The translations under genes and the position numbers were made by a program. Shown one piece after another: positions 8,188 through 13,945 of a stretch of 17,735 bases of DNA. The notes beneath the pieces are model-generated. The model made no database searches, was not told where the DNA came from, and saw only the letters and a list, made by a program, of their open reading frames with translations. Positions within the stretch are counted from its first letter, which is position 1. The number at the start of each line of letters is the position of its first letter. Source of the stretch: an uncultured bacterium (GTDB lineage: Bacteria; Bacillota; Negativicutes; Acidaminococcales; Acidaminococcaceae); NCBI GenBank assembly GCA_905215645.1, contig CAJMQS010000043.1, forward strand, positions 1-17,735, read 5' to 3'.

Positions 8188-9537
8188 CTAATCCCCTACT
8201 CCCTTCGCCCCCATATCCACCTGGAGATAGGTCAGGAACCAGCCGTCTTTCTGCTGGCAGAGGACGCTGGCTCCGTATTTGTCCCGGAACCGGGCTAGGG
8301 ATTTCATGCCGATGCCATGGCCTTTCACCTTGGTTACCGGCAGTCCCTCTTCGTCCAGGAGCACCGGAGCATCGAACAGGTTCTTGACCAGGATGTTCAG
8401 CATATCCCCTTGCTGCCGGGCCAACACGGTGATGTTCCGCCGGTCTTCCGGCTGCTTCCCACTGGCGATCAGGGCGTTTTCCACCAGATTGGACAGCACA
8501 ATGGACAGATCCCCGCTGCAGGTAAGGTCCTGGGGCAGATCCACGGAAATAGTGGTGGGGATCCCCTCTTCCCGGGCCCGGGACAGATACACCGTAAGGG
8601 CCGCGTTGATCAGGGGATTCTGGCAGTACTGGGGCAGTTTGGTGCTGTTGAATTCTTCTCCCAGTTCTTCGATATAAGTCAGCACCCCCACCCGGTCCTT
8701 TTGGCGGACCAGATCCAGCAGCTGGTCGAGATGGCCCCGTTTTTCCCGGTAGATGGCTTCCAGCCGCTGCCGGGATTCTTTTGACATTTTCACATAATTG
8801 GCTGCGGACACCACCTGCTGCTGGAGCTGGTGTTTCTCCTCGTAAGCGCTGATTTCATCATATACTTCCTGCTGGCCCCGGCGGATGGCGGCCATCATCA
8901 AAATCACCACCAACAGCAGCAGGATCCGGGCTTCCAGCAGATCAAAATATCGCTCCTGGGAATCATACAGACTTACATACAGGGAATCCACCGCCAGCAG
9001 CATGGGGATTAATGTGGTCAGTCTCCAGTACCGGCGGGTAGCCGCTTCCTGGAAATGGCTGAAGGTGCGGGTAAAGAACCGGAGGAGGAAGGGGAAGGCA
9101 ATCAGACATTCTCCCCCATAGAACAGGATCTGCCAGAAATACATGGAAACAAATTCACTTTCCGGCCAAAAATACAGAAAAAAATGTCGAAGGAAGGTAT
9201 AAAAACAACTGGATAGCAGAACTCGGAAGGACAGGATGAACAGGTGCCCCACCCAGTACTTCCGGGTAGCCAGGAAGCTGAGGAGGAACTGGGGGAGCCA
9301 CACAATATACCCTATGGCCCAGTAGGCAGCCGGTTCTGAAGAGAACAGTCCGGACTGGACCAACCCCACCGTCAGCCCCGTTTCTGCCACCGTCATGGCC
9401 ACCCAGGCCCGGCAGAAAGGCTTTTTCTTTTCTTCTTCCAAAAATCCCCAGAAGGGCAGGATCTCCAGCAGATAGAAGGGCTGGAGCACCAGGATATAGA
9501 CCAGGGCAACGGCCGTGGTTTCCAGGATGGGAGTCAC
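8188..9537 (-). CDS. Seven-TM sensor with GHKL ATPase domain and degraded histidine box
   Basis: A 449-residue AgrC/LytS-like membrane sensor. About six or seven hydrophobic segments fill residues 1-220, followed by a coiled linker and then a region where RHDxxxH is expected. There the sequence is AIYREKRGHL (261-270): depending on alignment the phospho-acceptor position is Glu or Arg, and only H269 remains. The catalytic ATPase domain looks intact, with QYCQNPLINA, N-box NLVEN (350-354) and G-box GHGIG (406-410). The start is GTG, overlapping the upstream gene's TGA (GTGA), with GAGGTGG 7 nt before it inside that gene, so translation is coupled. The likely role, inferred, is to bind ATP and phosphorylate the histidine of its partner protein, which then feeds the LytTR regulator. 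Confidence 0.9.
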   Translation of the reverse strand: MTPILETTAVALVYILVLQPFYLLEILPFWGFLEEEKKKPFCRAWVAMTVAETGLTVGLVQSGLFSSEPAAYWAIGYIVWLPQFLLSFLATRKYWVGHLFILSFRVLLSSCFYTFLRHFFLYFWPESEFVSMYFWQILFYGGECLIAFPFLLRFFTRTFSHFQEAATRRYWRLTTLIPMLLAVDSLYVSLYDSQERYFDLLEARILLLLVVILMMAAIRRGQQEVYDEISAYEEKHQLQQQVVSAANYVKMSKESRQRLEAIYREKRGHLDQLLDLVRQKDRVGVLTYIEELGEEFNSTKLPQYCQNPLINAALTVYLSRAREEGIPTTISVDLPQDLTCSGDLSIVLSNLVENALIASGKQPEDRRNITVLARQQGDMLNILVKNLFDAPVLLDEEGLPVTKVKGHGIGMKSLARFRDKYGASVLCQQKDGWFLTYLQVDMGAKGVGD

Positions 9538-10448
9538 TTGTCCGCCACCTCTTTCCGCAGCTCCAGCAGGTGTTTTTCCGCTTCTTCAAATTCTCCGTTT
9601 TCCGCCAGTTCCGCCAGCATCCGCAGCTGATGCCGGCTGTCATGGCGGAGGATGGCCAGTTCCTGCTGTTCTTTCCGCAAGGAAACGGCGTAACTGTTGA
9701 TGTCATTGAGCTGTTCCTGGAGCTGGAGGTTCTGCTCCTTCAGCCGGAACATTTTCTGTACTTGCTGGAGGCCGCCCTGGATGGAAAGGACCAGGAACAG
9801 AGCCACCAGCACCAACATACCCAGGGTGATCAAGGTATAGATCTGGAGGGCCGGCTGGAACAATTCATCCGGGTTCAGGATGAAATACCCCTGGTTGGCA
9901 TGGTAATAACACAGCAGCAAAGGCACCGGTCCCAGATAGGGCCAGAAAGCAGACCGGGGAGAAGTGAGCTGTTCCGGGGTGAAGAGCCGTCCCATGGTCC
10001 GCAAGGCCAGGGGCATCCCCAGGAAAAACAGGAAAAGATAAATGCAGAAATAAGGCAGGCTCCGGTTCATATGCCAGGCATCCGGCAGAAACAGCTTGTA
10101 AACTTCCAGGGAAAGGGTATGGATGAAGATCATATAGATGGCCTGGAGCCCCAGTACGAATAGATGCCGGAACCAGAAAGGCCGAACGGTCAGCACCAGC
10201 AGGAGCAGATGGGGCAGGTAGCAGAAAAAGTACAGGAACTGGAACATGCCGCTTTCCATTTTCAGGAAGCCCCGGCTGAACAAGGCTCCCAATAGGACGA
10301 ATTCAAAGAGGAAAATGTAGAGATGGCCGCAAAGGAGCACATGGCGGGTAGGGGACTGGACAATGGACCGGAAAGGATAGTAGCGGAGATAGGCGGAGGG
10401 CAGCAGGGAAAAACAGAATAGGAACAGTGTAACAAGGGCATAAGCCAT
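9534..10448 (-). CDS. Seven-TM sensor with histidine box but no ATPase domain
   Basis: A 304-residue membrane protein. About seven hydrophobic segments occupy residues 1-225, then comes a coiled coil, then LRHDSRHQLRMLAELAENG, a textbook AgrC-type H-box with phospho-acceptor H269. The protein ends about 35 residues after that histidine, exactly where a kinase would continue into its ATPase domain. No frameshift explains this, because the stop overlaps the next start by 4 nt. ATG 10448 is chosen over ATG 10472 because GGAGGTGATC lies 10 nt upstream and the promoter places the transcript start near 10474. It is probably a tandem paralogue of the downstream sensor, each having lost one half of the catalytic machinery. 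An alternative is a Spo0B-like phosphotransferase or purely regulatory partner. Confidence 0.9.
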   Translation of the reverse strand: MAYALVTLFLFCFSLLPSAYLRYYPFRSIVQSPTRHVLLCGHLYIFLFEFVLLGALFSRGFLKMESGMFQFLYFFCYLPHLLLLVLTVRPFWFRHLFVLGLQAIYMIFIHTLSLEVYKLFLPDAWHMNRSLPYFCIYLFLFFLGMPLALRTMGRLFTPEQLTSPRSAFWPYLGPVPLLLCYYHANQGYFILNPDELFQPALQIYTLITLGMLVLVALFLVLSIQGGLQQVQKMFRLKEQNLQLQEQLNDINSYAVSLRKEQQELAILRHDSRHQLRMLAELAENGEFEEAEKHLLELRKEVADK

Positions 10449-10480
10449 GACAGGATCACCTCCGGATTTCATTGATTTTT

Positions 10481-10509
10481 ATTATGACCAAAAGAGGAAA
10501 ATATGTCAA
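10481..10509 (-). promoter_or_regulatory. Promoter of the sensor pair operon
   Basis: On the minus strand: consensus TTGACA (10509-10504), 17 bp spacer, CATAAT (10486-10481). The start is expected near 10474, about 26 nt before the ATG at 10448, with GGAGGTGATC between. Confidence 0.88.
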
Positions 10510-10549
10510 ACGCAAAAAAGCCCGCCACCAAAGTGACTGGACTGTCTGA

Positions 10550-10702
10550 CATAATGGAGCTATAGTTTGGAAAACCTCTTACCAATGCGGGTTTCAACGG
10601 TACGATAAACGAAAATGCGCAAAAAATGCGCTGTATAACGGTTTCATTGCATCCCTGCAATTATAACAAGGCCCCCGGATTCCTTCCAGGGGCTTTTGCT
10701 TT
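10550..10702 (+). other. Orphan terminator and possible small RNA in a gene-free stretch
   Basis: Between the sensor promoter and the toxin gene (about 10510-10740) no convincing gene is seen. A plus-strand terminator lies at 10671-10697: GCCCCCGG/CCAGGGGC with one mismatch, then TTTT-GCTTT. Upstream is an extended -10-like box TGA-CATAAT (10547-10555) without a clear -35. Between them are small hairpins ATTGCA/TGCAAT and GCGCA/TGCGC. A transcript of about 135 nt is possible but unproven. It may be debris of the integrated element. Confidence 0.4.
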
Positions 10703-10739
10703 GCCTGGTATTAGGCAATGTCTTTTTCATGTCCCATTA

Positions 10740-10748
10740 TGATATAAT
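10740..10748 (+). promoter_or_regulatory. Extended -10 promoter of the toxin mRNA
   Basis: TG-A-TATAAT (10740-10748) is a perfect extended -10 with no good -35. The start would be near 10755, giving an mRNA of about 175 nt up to the hairpin at 10902-10932. In the leader GCACCC (10761-10766) can pair with GGGTGC (10785-10790), which overlaps the ribosome site and could hide it. Confidence 0.75.
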
Positions 10749-10786
10749 AAATTCGTTGTCGCACCCATTCTGGCAACAGAAAGGGG

Positions 10787-10816
10787 GTGCATGTATGGAA
10801 CACATTCTATCTTTTT
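10787..10816. repeat. Direct repeat DRa over the toxin start codon
   Basis: GTGCATGTATG then GAA then CACATTCTATCTTTTT. The same sequence without the GAA recurs at 10934-10960. This copy spans the end of the ribosome site, the start codon and the first codons of the toxin. Confidence 0.9.
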
Positions 10817-10893
10817 TGGTGTCCGTCGTGGCTAGTGTAGTTGGCTACTACATTCGCAAATGGTTAGACGAACACGACAAAGGCGGCAATTAG
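10795..10893 (+). CDS. Fst/Ldr-like type I toxin, 32-residue membrane peptide
   Basis: The small peptide MEHILSFLVSVVASVVGYYI then RKWLDEHDKGGN has one hydrophobic helix (about residues 4-20) followed by a charged tail with KWLDE. That is the layout of Fst-family toxins (hydrophobic helix, then WLD/WLxxR and charged residues), which insert in the inner membrane. AAGGGGG lies 7 nt before the ATG at 10795; an overlapping ATG at 10791 is in another frame. The identification rests mainly on locus design: convergent antisense RNA, a direct repeat on each RNA and a shared terminator stem, as in the par locus of plasmid pAD1. No homology search was possible, and the sequence match to Fst itself is weak. 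Confidence 0.8.
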   Translation: MEHILSFLVSVVASVVGYYIRKWLDEHDKGGN

Positions 10894-10901
10894 CCTAATG
10901 A

Positions 10902-10932
10902 AATACCCCCGGAGTACCAGTCCGGGGGTATT
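10902..10932. terminator. Shared bidirectional terminator of toxin mRNA and antisense RNA
   Basis: A perfect 12-bp stem AATACCCCCGGA/TCCGGGGGTATT with a 7-nt loop lies between the convergent RNAs. The T tracts are short in both directions. In pAD1 par the two RNAs likewise share a terminator and so are fully complementary across it. Confidence 0.85.
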
Positions 10933-10933
10933 C

Positions 10934-10960
10934 GTGCATGTATGCACATTCTATCTTTTT
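10934..10960. repeat. Direct repeat DRb in the antisense RNA
   Basis: GTGCATGTATG followed directly by CACATTCTATCTTTTT, identical to the copy at 10787-10816 except for the missing GAA. It is transcribed in the opposite direction from the toxin copy, which gives complementarity in trans. Confidence 0.9.
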
Positions 10961-10970
10961 GGCTGATTCC

Positions 10971-10999
10971 ATTATAAGCCAGCCAGACAGGAAAGTCAA
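10971..10999 (-). promoter_or_regulatory. Strong promoter of the antisense RNA
   Basis: On the minus strand: TTGACT (10999-10994), 17 bp spacer, TATAAT (10976-10971), eleven of twelve consensus bases. It is stronger by eye than the toxin promoter, as expected for an unstable antitoxin RNA in excess. Confidence 0.88.
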
Positions 11000-11098
11000 T
11001 CATTGGACAACGAACAGCAAAAGCCCTTTTTATAAACCCATAAAACGCATCATCTACTCTCCTGCAACAATAAACGACAGGAACAATGGGGCCGCCGG

Positions 11099-11258
11099 GG
11101 CAACAGCCTTTGTAGCAAGTACAAGGACAGTGGCTATATTTTCACCACCGCAACGGGTAGGCCACAACAAGCCCGATACGACTTTAGGCATTTACACCCA
11201 GGTTTCCGAATCCATGCAGAAGGAACTGTGTGAAAAGCTAGACCGAATCAGCGTATAA
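11099..11258 (+). pseudogene. Remnant of a tyrosine recombinase (integrase) C-terminus
   Basis: From about 11154 one frame reads RVGHNKPDTTLGIYTQVSES and on to LDRISV-stop, the classic C-terminal end of phage integrases: (L)GH box, then the nucleophilic Tyr in IYTQV. Just before it, in a different frame, is SKYKDSGYIFTTATGRP (about 11114-11164), which resembles the strand before the catalytic RHT box. The core carrying the catalytic Arg and HxxR is missing. So an internal deletion with frame change, plus loss of the N-terminus, has destroyed the gene. It points towards the 3' end of the tRNA-Thr gene, as integrases of tRNA-targeting elements often do. Confidence 0.8.
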
Positions 11259-11286
11259 AAAAATGCGCATCGCATGGGTGCGCATT
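11256..11286 (-). terminator. Intrinsic terminator, probably for tRNA-Thr
   Basis: On the minus strand: stem AATGCGCA/TGCGCATT with a 9-nt loop followed by seven T. It lies about 135 nt beyond the tRNA 3' end and overlaps the stop codon of the integrase remnant. 11287-11421 holds nothing else recognisable. Confidence 0.8.
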
Positions 11287-11421
11287 TCCAGAAAGTGCGC
11301 AGAAGGGGGTATAAAAAAAGAACAACGGGAAACAGTTCAAATTCATTTGAAGCCCGCTAGAATCACGGTTTAGAAGGCTTTAAACATTCATGAACTTTTT
11401 CCGTTGCTCGCCTTTAAAAAA

Positions 11422-11497
11422 TGGAGCTACTGATAGGATTCGAACCTACGACCCTCTCATTACGAATGAGATGCTCTACCAGCTGAGCTACAGTAGC
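11422..11497 (-). tRNA. tRNA-Thr (anticodon CGT)
   Basis: The minus-strand cloverleaf has acceptor stem GCTACTG/CAGTAGC, D-arm with AGCTGGTAGAGC, anticodon stem TCTCA/TGAGA around loop TTCGTAA (anticodon CGT, reading ACG), T-arm with GGTTCGAATCC, discriminator T and an encoded CCA (11424-11422). Length 76 nt. It reads the Thr codon ACG. Confidence 0.95.
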
Positions 11498-11510
11498 ATT
11501 GAACAGGAAA

Positions 11511-11539
11511 ATTATATCATATCCACAGGGATTGTTCAA
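11511..11539 (-). promoter_or_regulatory. Promoter of tRNA-Thr
   Basis: On the minus strand: TTGAAC (11539-11534), 17 bp spacer, TATAAT (11516-11511) with an extended TGA before it. The start would be near 11504, a few bases before the mature tRNA. Confidence 0.85.
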
Positions 11540-11575
11540 GGGGGAAAGGGGACTTGGGTCACGAGTCGCGACCGG

Positions 11576-11595
11576 GGGTGTGATTTTTCACACCC
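11576..11595. terminator. Hairpin after murI
   Basis: Stem GGGTGTGA/TCACACCC with a TTTT loop, a few bases beyond the murI stop. There is no T run on the minus strand; only a T-rich stretch follows on the plus strand. It may act as a weak terminator or 3' end stabiliser. Confidence 0.5.
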
Positions 11596-11601
11596 TCTTC
11601 T

Positions 11602-12396
11602 TTACAGCTGGATCAGCCGGAAATCGCACAGGTTCATATCCAGCATCCGGGCCGCCAGGCGTTTGCCCCGTTCCAAATCGGCGGTAAAGCACACTTCTGC
11701 CCGCCCCAGGCCTGTTTCCCGTGCCAGCCTGCGCTGTTTCAGATCGTCGATGGCTGCCTGGACCGTCCGTTCTGCCGGATCCAAGATGGTCACATCCGGC
11801 CCAAAAGCTTCCCGGATCTCCTTTTCCACAAAGGGATAATGGGTACAGGACAGCATCACCGTATCCACTCCCTGGGCCTTCAGCTTATCCGTATATTCTT
11901 TGATGGCGGCAGCCAATTCCGGACTGCCGAACTTCTCTCCTTCGATAAGCGGGACGAACTTGGGACAACCCTGGCCGAACACCTGGATCTCTGGGTCGAT
12001 TTCCTGGATTTCCCGTTTATGGGCTCCGGAAGCTACCGTAAAATCGGTGGCCAAGAAGCCGACTTTGTTGTTCTTCGTCACGCCTTCCACCATATGGGCG
12101 CCTTTTTTCATGCCGATGACGGAAAAATCGTAACCGTTTTTGATCACGTCCGTCCCCAGCACCGTAATGGTATTGCAGGCCACCACCAGCTGCTTGATCT
12201 GCCGGCGGTGCAGCCAAGCCGTCATTTCACTGACAAATGCTTCGATCTCTTCCCGTGACCGGTTGCCATAGGGCGTCCGGGCCGTGTCTCCAATGAAAAT
12301 GAACCGTTCATGGGGCATTTTCTGCTGGAGCCATTTCAGGACGGTCAACCCGCCCACACCGGAATCAATGACGCCAATGGGATCTAATGGATTCAT
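11602..12396 (-). CDS. murI: Glutamate racemase MurI
   Basis: A 264-residue cytoplasmic enzyme that interconverts L- and D-glutamate, supplying D-Glu for peptidoglycan. The sequence shows the complete family signature: GVIDSGVGGLTVL (D11, S12), GDTARTPYG, catalytic C74 in VVACNT and second catalytic C184 in LSCTHYP. Length is normal. ATG 12396 is chosen because AAGGAGGGG precedes it at the right distance; an ATG 18 nt upstream sits almost on another GGAGG. It has its own extended -10 promoter and lies downstream of the Nudix gene on the same strand, so read-through from that gene is possible. Confidence 0.97.
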   Translation of the reverse strand: MNPLDPIGVIDSGVGGLTVLKWLQQKMPHERFIFIGDTARTPYGNRSREEIEAFVSEMTAWLHRRQIKQLVVACNTITVLGTDVIKNGYDFSVIGMKKGAHMVEGVTKNNKVGFLATDFTVASGAHKREIQEIDPEIQVFGQGCPKFVPLIEGEKFGSPELAAAIKEYTDKLKAQGVDTVMLSCTHYPFVEKEIREAFGPDVTILDPAERTVQAAIDDLKQRRLARETGLGRAEVCFTADLERGKRLAARMLDMNLCDFRLIQL

Positions 12397-12443
12397 GGTT
12401 CCCCTCCTTATCATTCCTCCGTTGAACCGTATTAGGACATTCT

Positions 12444-12452
12444 ATTATAGCA
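12444..12452 (-). promoter_or_regulatory. Extended -10 promoter of murI
   Basis: On the minus strand: TG-C-TATAAT (12452-12444). No good -35 is seen at 17 bp. The start would be near 12437, about 40 nt before the murI ATG. Confidence 0.7.
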
Positions 12453-12488
12453 CGATAAAGCAGGGAACGTCTAACAAAAATTGGAAAG

Positions 12489-13007
12489 CTATGCTTTCTC
12501 CTCCAGTCCTTTCAAGACCAGCAGCTTCCGCCACAAGGGATAGATCACGTTTTCCGGGGTTTCCGGATAGGCGGTTTCCGGCAGCTGGAGGATGGGGACC
12601 CAATGGGCGGACGTGACTTCCTGGGACAGGACAAAGGGCTGTTTCCGGACAAAGCCCAGATAGCCGTGCATGAGCATCTGCCCCTTGCTGAACCAATAGG
12701 TGCCTTCCGGGATCAGCTTTTCCAGGGTCAGGCCCAATTCTTCCCGGACCTCCCGATGGGCGGTTTCTTCCGCGGTTTCTCCCGGCATGATGAACCCGGA
12801 AGTGATGCTTTCGTATTTTGGGGAGAGATGGGGCTGCTTGCACAAGACCACTTCATTGTATTCATTGCAGAGCAGGACAATGATGCAACTGTAGAAAAAA
12901 TCGAACCAATACCGCTGGCAGACCGGGCAAAAAGGGACCAGTCCTTCATCCCCGGCCGGTTTGGGATGCAGCCGGCTGCCGCAGGTGGGACAAAATTCAA
13001 AATGCAT
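12489..13007 (-). CDS. Nudix hydrolase with N-terminal zinc ribbon
   Basis: A 172-residue protein. Four cysteines in two CxxC pairs (C6, C9, C27, C30) form a zinc ribbon, followed by a Nudix domain whose box fits GX5EX7REUXEEXGU exactly (G71, E77, R85, E86, E89, E90, G92). Zinc ribbon plus Nudix recalls NudC-type NADH or NAD-RNA pyrophosphatases, but NudC is longer and its SQPWPFPxS signature is absent (here YWFSKGQMLMHGYLGF). The substrate, a nucleoside diphosphate linked to another moiety, is therefore open. ATG has AAAGGAGG 6 nt upstream. It is divergent from ferritin and upstream of murI. No terminator is seen after its stop. Confidence 0.9.
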   Translation of the reverse strand: MHFEFCPTCGSRLHPKPAGDEGLVPFCPVCQRYWFDFFYSCIIVLLCNEYNEVVLCKQPHLSPKYESITSGFIMPGETAEETAHREVREELGLTLEKLIPEGTYWFSKGQMLMHGYLGFVRKQPFVLSQEVTSAHWVPILQLPETAYPETPENVIYPLWRKLLVLKGLEEKA

Positions 13008-13036
13008 GGGATTGCCTCCTTTGTTGATACAGAGTT

Positions 13037-13065
13037 AGCATACCCAACCGGCCGAAGGGTGTCAA
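13037..13065 (-). promoter_or_regulatory. Promoter of the Nudix gene
   Basis: On the minus strand: TTGACA (13065-13060), 17 bp spacer, TATGCT (13042-13037). It lies back to back with the ferritin promoter in a 121-bp divergent intergenic region. Confidence 0.8.
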
Positions 13066-13091
13066 GTTTTTTCGCCGGCATCCAGCAAACC

Positions 13092-13100
13092 TGTTATAAT
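13092..13100 (+). promoter_or_regulatory. Extended -10 promoter of ferritin
   Basis: TG-T-TATAAT (13092-13100) with a poor -35. The start would be near 13107, about 22 nt before the ATG. No Fur-box-like inverted GATAAT repeat was seen around it. Confidence 0.72.
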
Positions 13101-13128
13101 GAAAGCGATGGAAAGGGAGGTTTTATCT

Positions 13129-13641
13129 ATGCTGGATGCCAAAGTCAGAGACCTGATCAACGAACAGGTCACCAAGGAATTTTATTCTGCCTATCTGTAT
13201 CTGGATTTCGCCAACTATTACCAGGAAAAAGGCCTGGACGGCTTCGCCCACTGGTTCGATATCCAGGCTCAGGAGGAACGGGACCATGCCATGCTCATGC
13301 GCACCTATCTGCAGAACAATGATGCGACCGTGGTCTTCGGTACCATCGACAAGCCGGACATGACCTACAAGAAACTGGATGATGCCCTGAAGGCTGCCTT
13401 GAAGCATGAACAATTCATCACCGGCTGCATCAACAAAATCTATGCAGCGGCCGACAAAGCCAAGGACTACCGGACCATGCAGTTCTTCGACTGGTTCGTG
13501 AAGGAACAGGGCGAAGAAGAAAAGAATGTCAGCGACCTGATCAAGAAATTCGAACTGTTCGGCAGCGATCCCAAAGGGCTCTACGCCCTGAACCAGGAAC
13601 TCCTGGCCAGGGTCTACGCCGCACCGACCCTGGTGCCCTGA
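13129..13641 (+). CDS. ftnA: Non-haem ferritin
   Basis: A 170-residue iron-storage ferritin that oxidises Fe(II) and stores it as mineral inside a 24-subunit shell. Ferroxidase ligands fall at the same positions as in E. coli FtnA: E17, E50, H53, E94, Q127 and E130 (motifs KEFYSAYLYLDF, AQEERDHAMLM, KHEQFITGC, FVKEQGEEEKN). ATG 13129 is chosen because AAAGGGAGG lies 8 nt before it and the protein then starts MLDAKVRDLINEQ; an in-frame ATG 30 nt upstream would overlap the -10 box. Monocistronic, ending at a good terminator. Divergent from the Nudix gene. Confidence 0.97.
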   Translation: MLDAKVRDLINEQVTKEFYSAYLYLDFANYYQEKGLDGFAHWFDIQAQEERDHAMLMRTYLQNNDATVVFGTIDKPDMTYKKLDDALKAALKHEQFITGCINKIYAAADKAKDYRTMQFFDWFVKEQGEEEKNVSDLIKKFELFGSDPKGLYALNQELLARVYAAPTLVP

Positions 13642-13648
13642 GAAAAGG

Positions 13649-13679
13649 GGGGCTGTTGCATGCGCAACAGCCTCTTTTT
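13649..13679 (+). terminator. Terminator of ferritin
   Basis: Perfect 9-bp stem GGCTGTTGC/GCAACAGCC with loop ATGC, followed by TCTTTTT. It also forms the outer hairpin of repeat element B. Confidence 0.92.
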
Positions 13680-13945
13680 GAGTTCTCGGGTCTCGAGTCG
13701 TGAGTCTCGAGCCGTTGGATAGAACCTGTCCCCATGGCCAGGTTCTTTTGAAGGTGTAGAACCAGTATCGTGCTGGATATAGAAACGAATATCTTATCGT
13801 TAGCAGATTAGGGTTTGTACATTCAAAAAATTTGCTTGCAAATTTCTCATTCGGCTCGAGACTCGAGACCCGAGACCGAGCCGCTATGCGGCTTATGAGA
13901 CCGGGGTTGTTGCACGTGTGTGGTTTTCACACGTGCAACAGCCCC
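13649..13945 (-). repeat. Heptad-armed palindromic repeat element, copy B
   Basis: Same architecture as 7919-8188 but inverted. Reading the minus strand: outer hairpin (13945-13903); AGCCGC-ATA-GCGGCT (13893-13879); three heptads of GGTCTCG/AGTCTCG type plus AGCC (to 13853); AAATTTGCAAGCAAATTT; AT-rich core sharing CTGGTTYTACA with copy A; stem AGAACCTG/CAGGTTCT (13746-13739 with 13728-13721); four heptads in inverse orientation (13714-13680); outer hairpin. The heptads differ in sequence from copy A (AGTCTCG against AGTCTGA), yet each copy's own arms match. It lies between the convergent ferritin and ATPase genes and has no coding frame. Confidence 0.85.

Larger units (their letters stand above)
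7919..8188 (+). repeat. Heptad-armed palindromic repeat element, copy A
   Basis: Order: outer hairpin; hairpin GAGCCGC-GTA-GCGGCTC (7957-7973); left arm of three 7-bp units AGTCTGR plus AGCC (7975-7999); perfect 18-bp palindrome AAATTTGCATGCAAATTT (8007-8024); AT-rich core; stem GGATCCG/CGGATCC (8096-8102 with 8113-8119); right arm of four heptads in inverse orientation (8128-8159); outer hairpin (8162-8187). The arms can pair into a long stem. The element fills the gap between two convergent genes. No coding frame is evident. It may be a MITE-like non-autonomous element or a conserved structured RNA. Confidence 0.85.
10902..10964 (-). ncRNA. Antisense antitoxin RNA (RNAII-like)
   Basis: A transcript from the promoter at 10999-10971 should start near 10964 and end at the hairpin 10932-10902, about 63 nt; RNAII of pAD1 is of similar size. 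Its 5' half carries the reverse complement of the repeat at 10787-10816, so it can pair over the toxin ribosome site and start codon with a 3-nt bulge. Its 3' half is complementary to the toxin mRNA terminator stem. Both ends are inferred from sequence. Confidence 0.78.

Noticed and set aside
9155..9706. Minus-strand 183-codon ORF overlapping both sensor genes
   Set aside because: Out of frame with both sensors, low complexity (Gly/Pro/Cys-rich) and no ribosome site. The sensor frames show clear family motifs.
10469..10660. 63-codon minus-strand ORF upstream of the sensor operon
   Set aside because: It covers the TTGACA/CATAAT promoter of the operon, lacks a ribosome site and shows no recognisable motif.
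10938..11153. N-terminal two thirds of the 106-codon plus frame that ends in the integrase tail
   Set aside because: Its start lies inside the antisense RNA repeat and it reads through that RNA's promoter. Only the last 34 or so codons resemble an integrase, so the rest is chance open frame.
13120..13413. Minus-strand ORF across the ferritin gene
   Set aside because: Shadow of ferritin, whose metal ligands are all in place on the plus strand.
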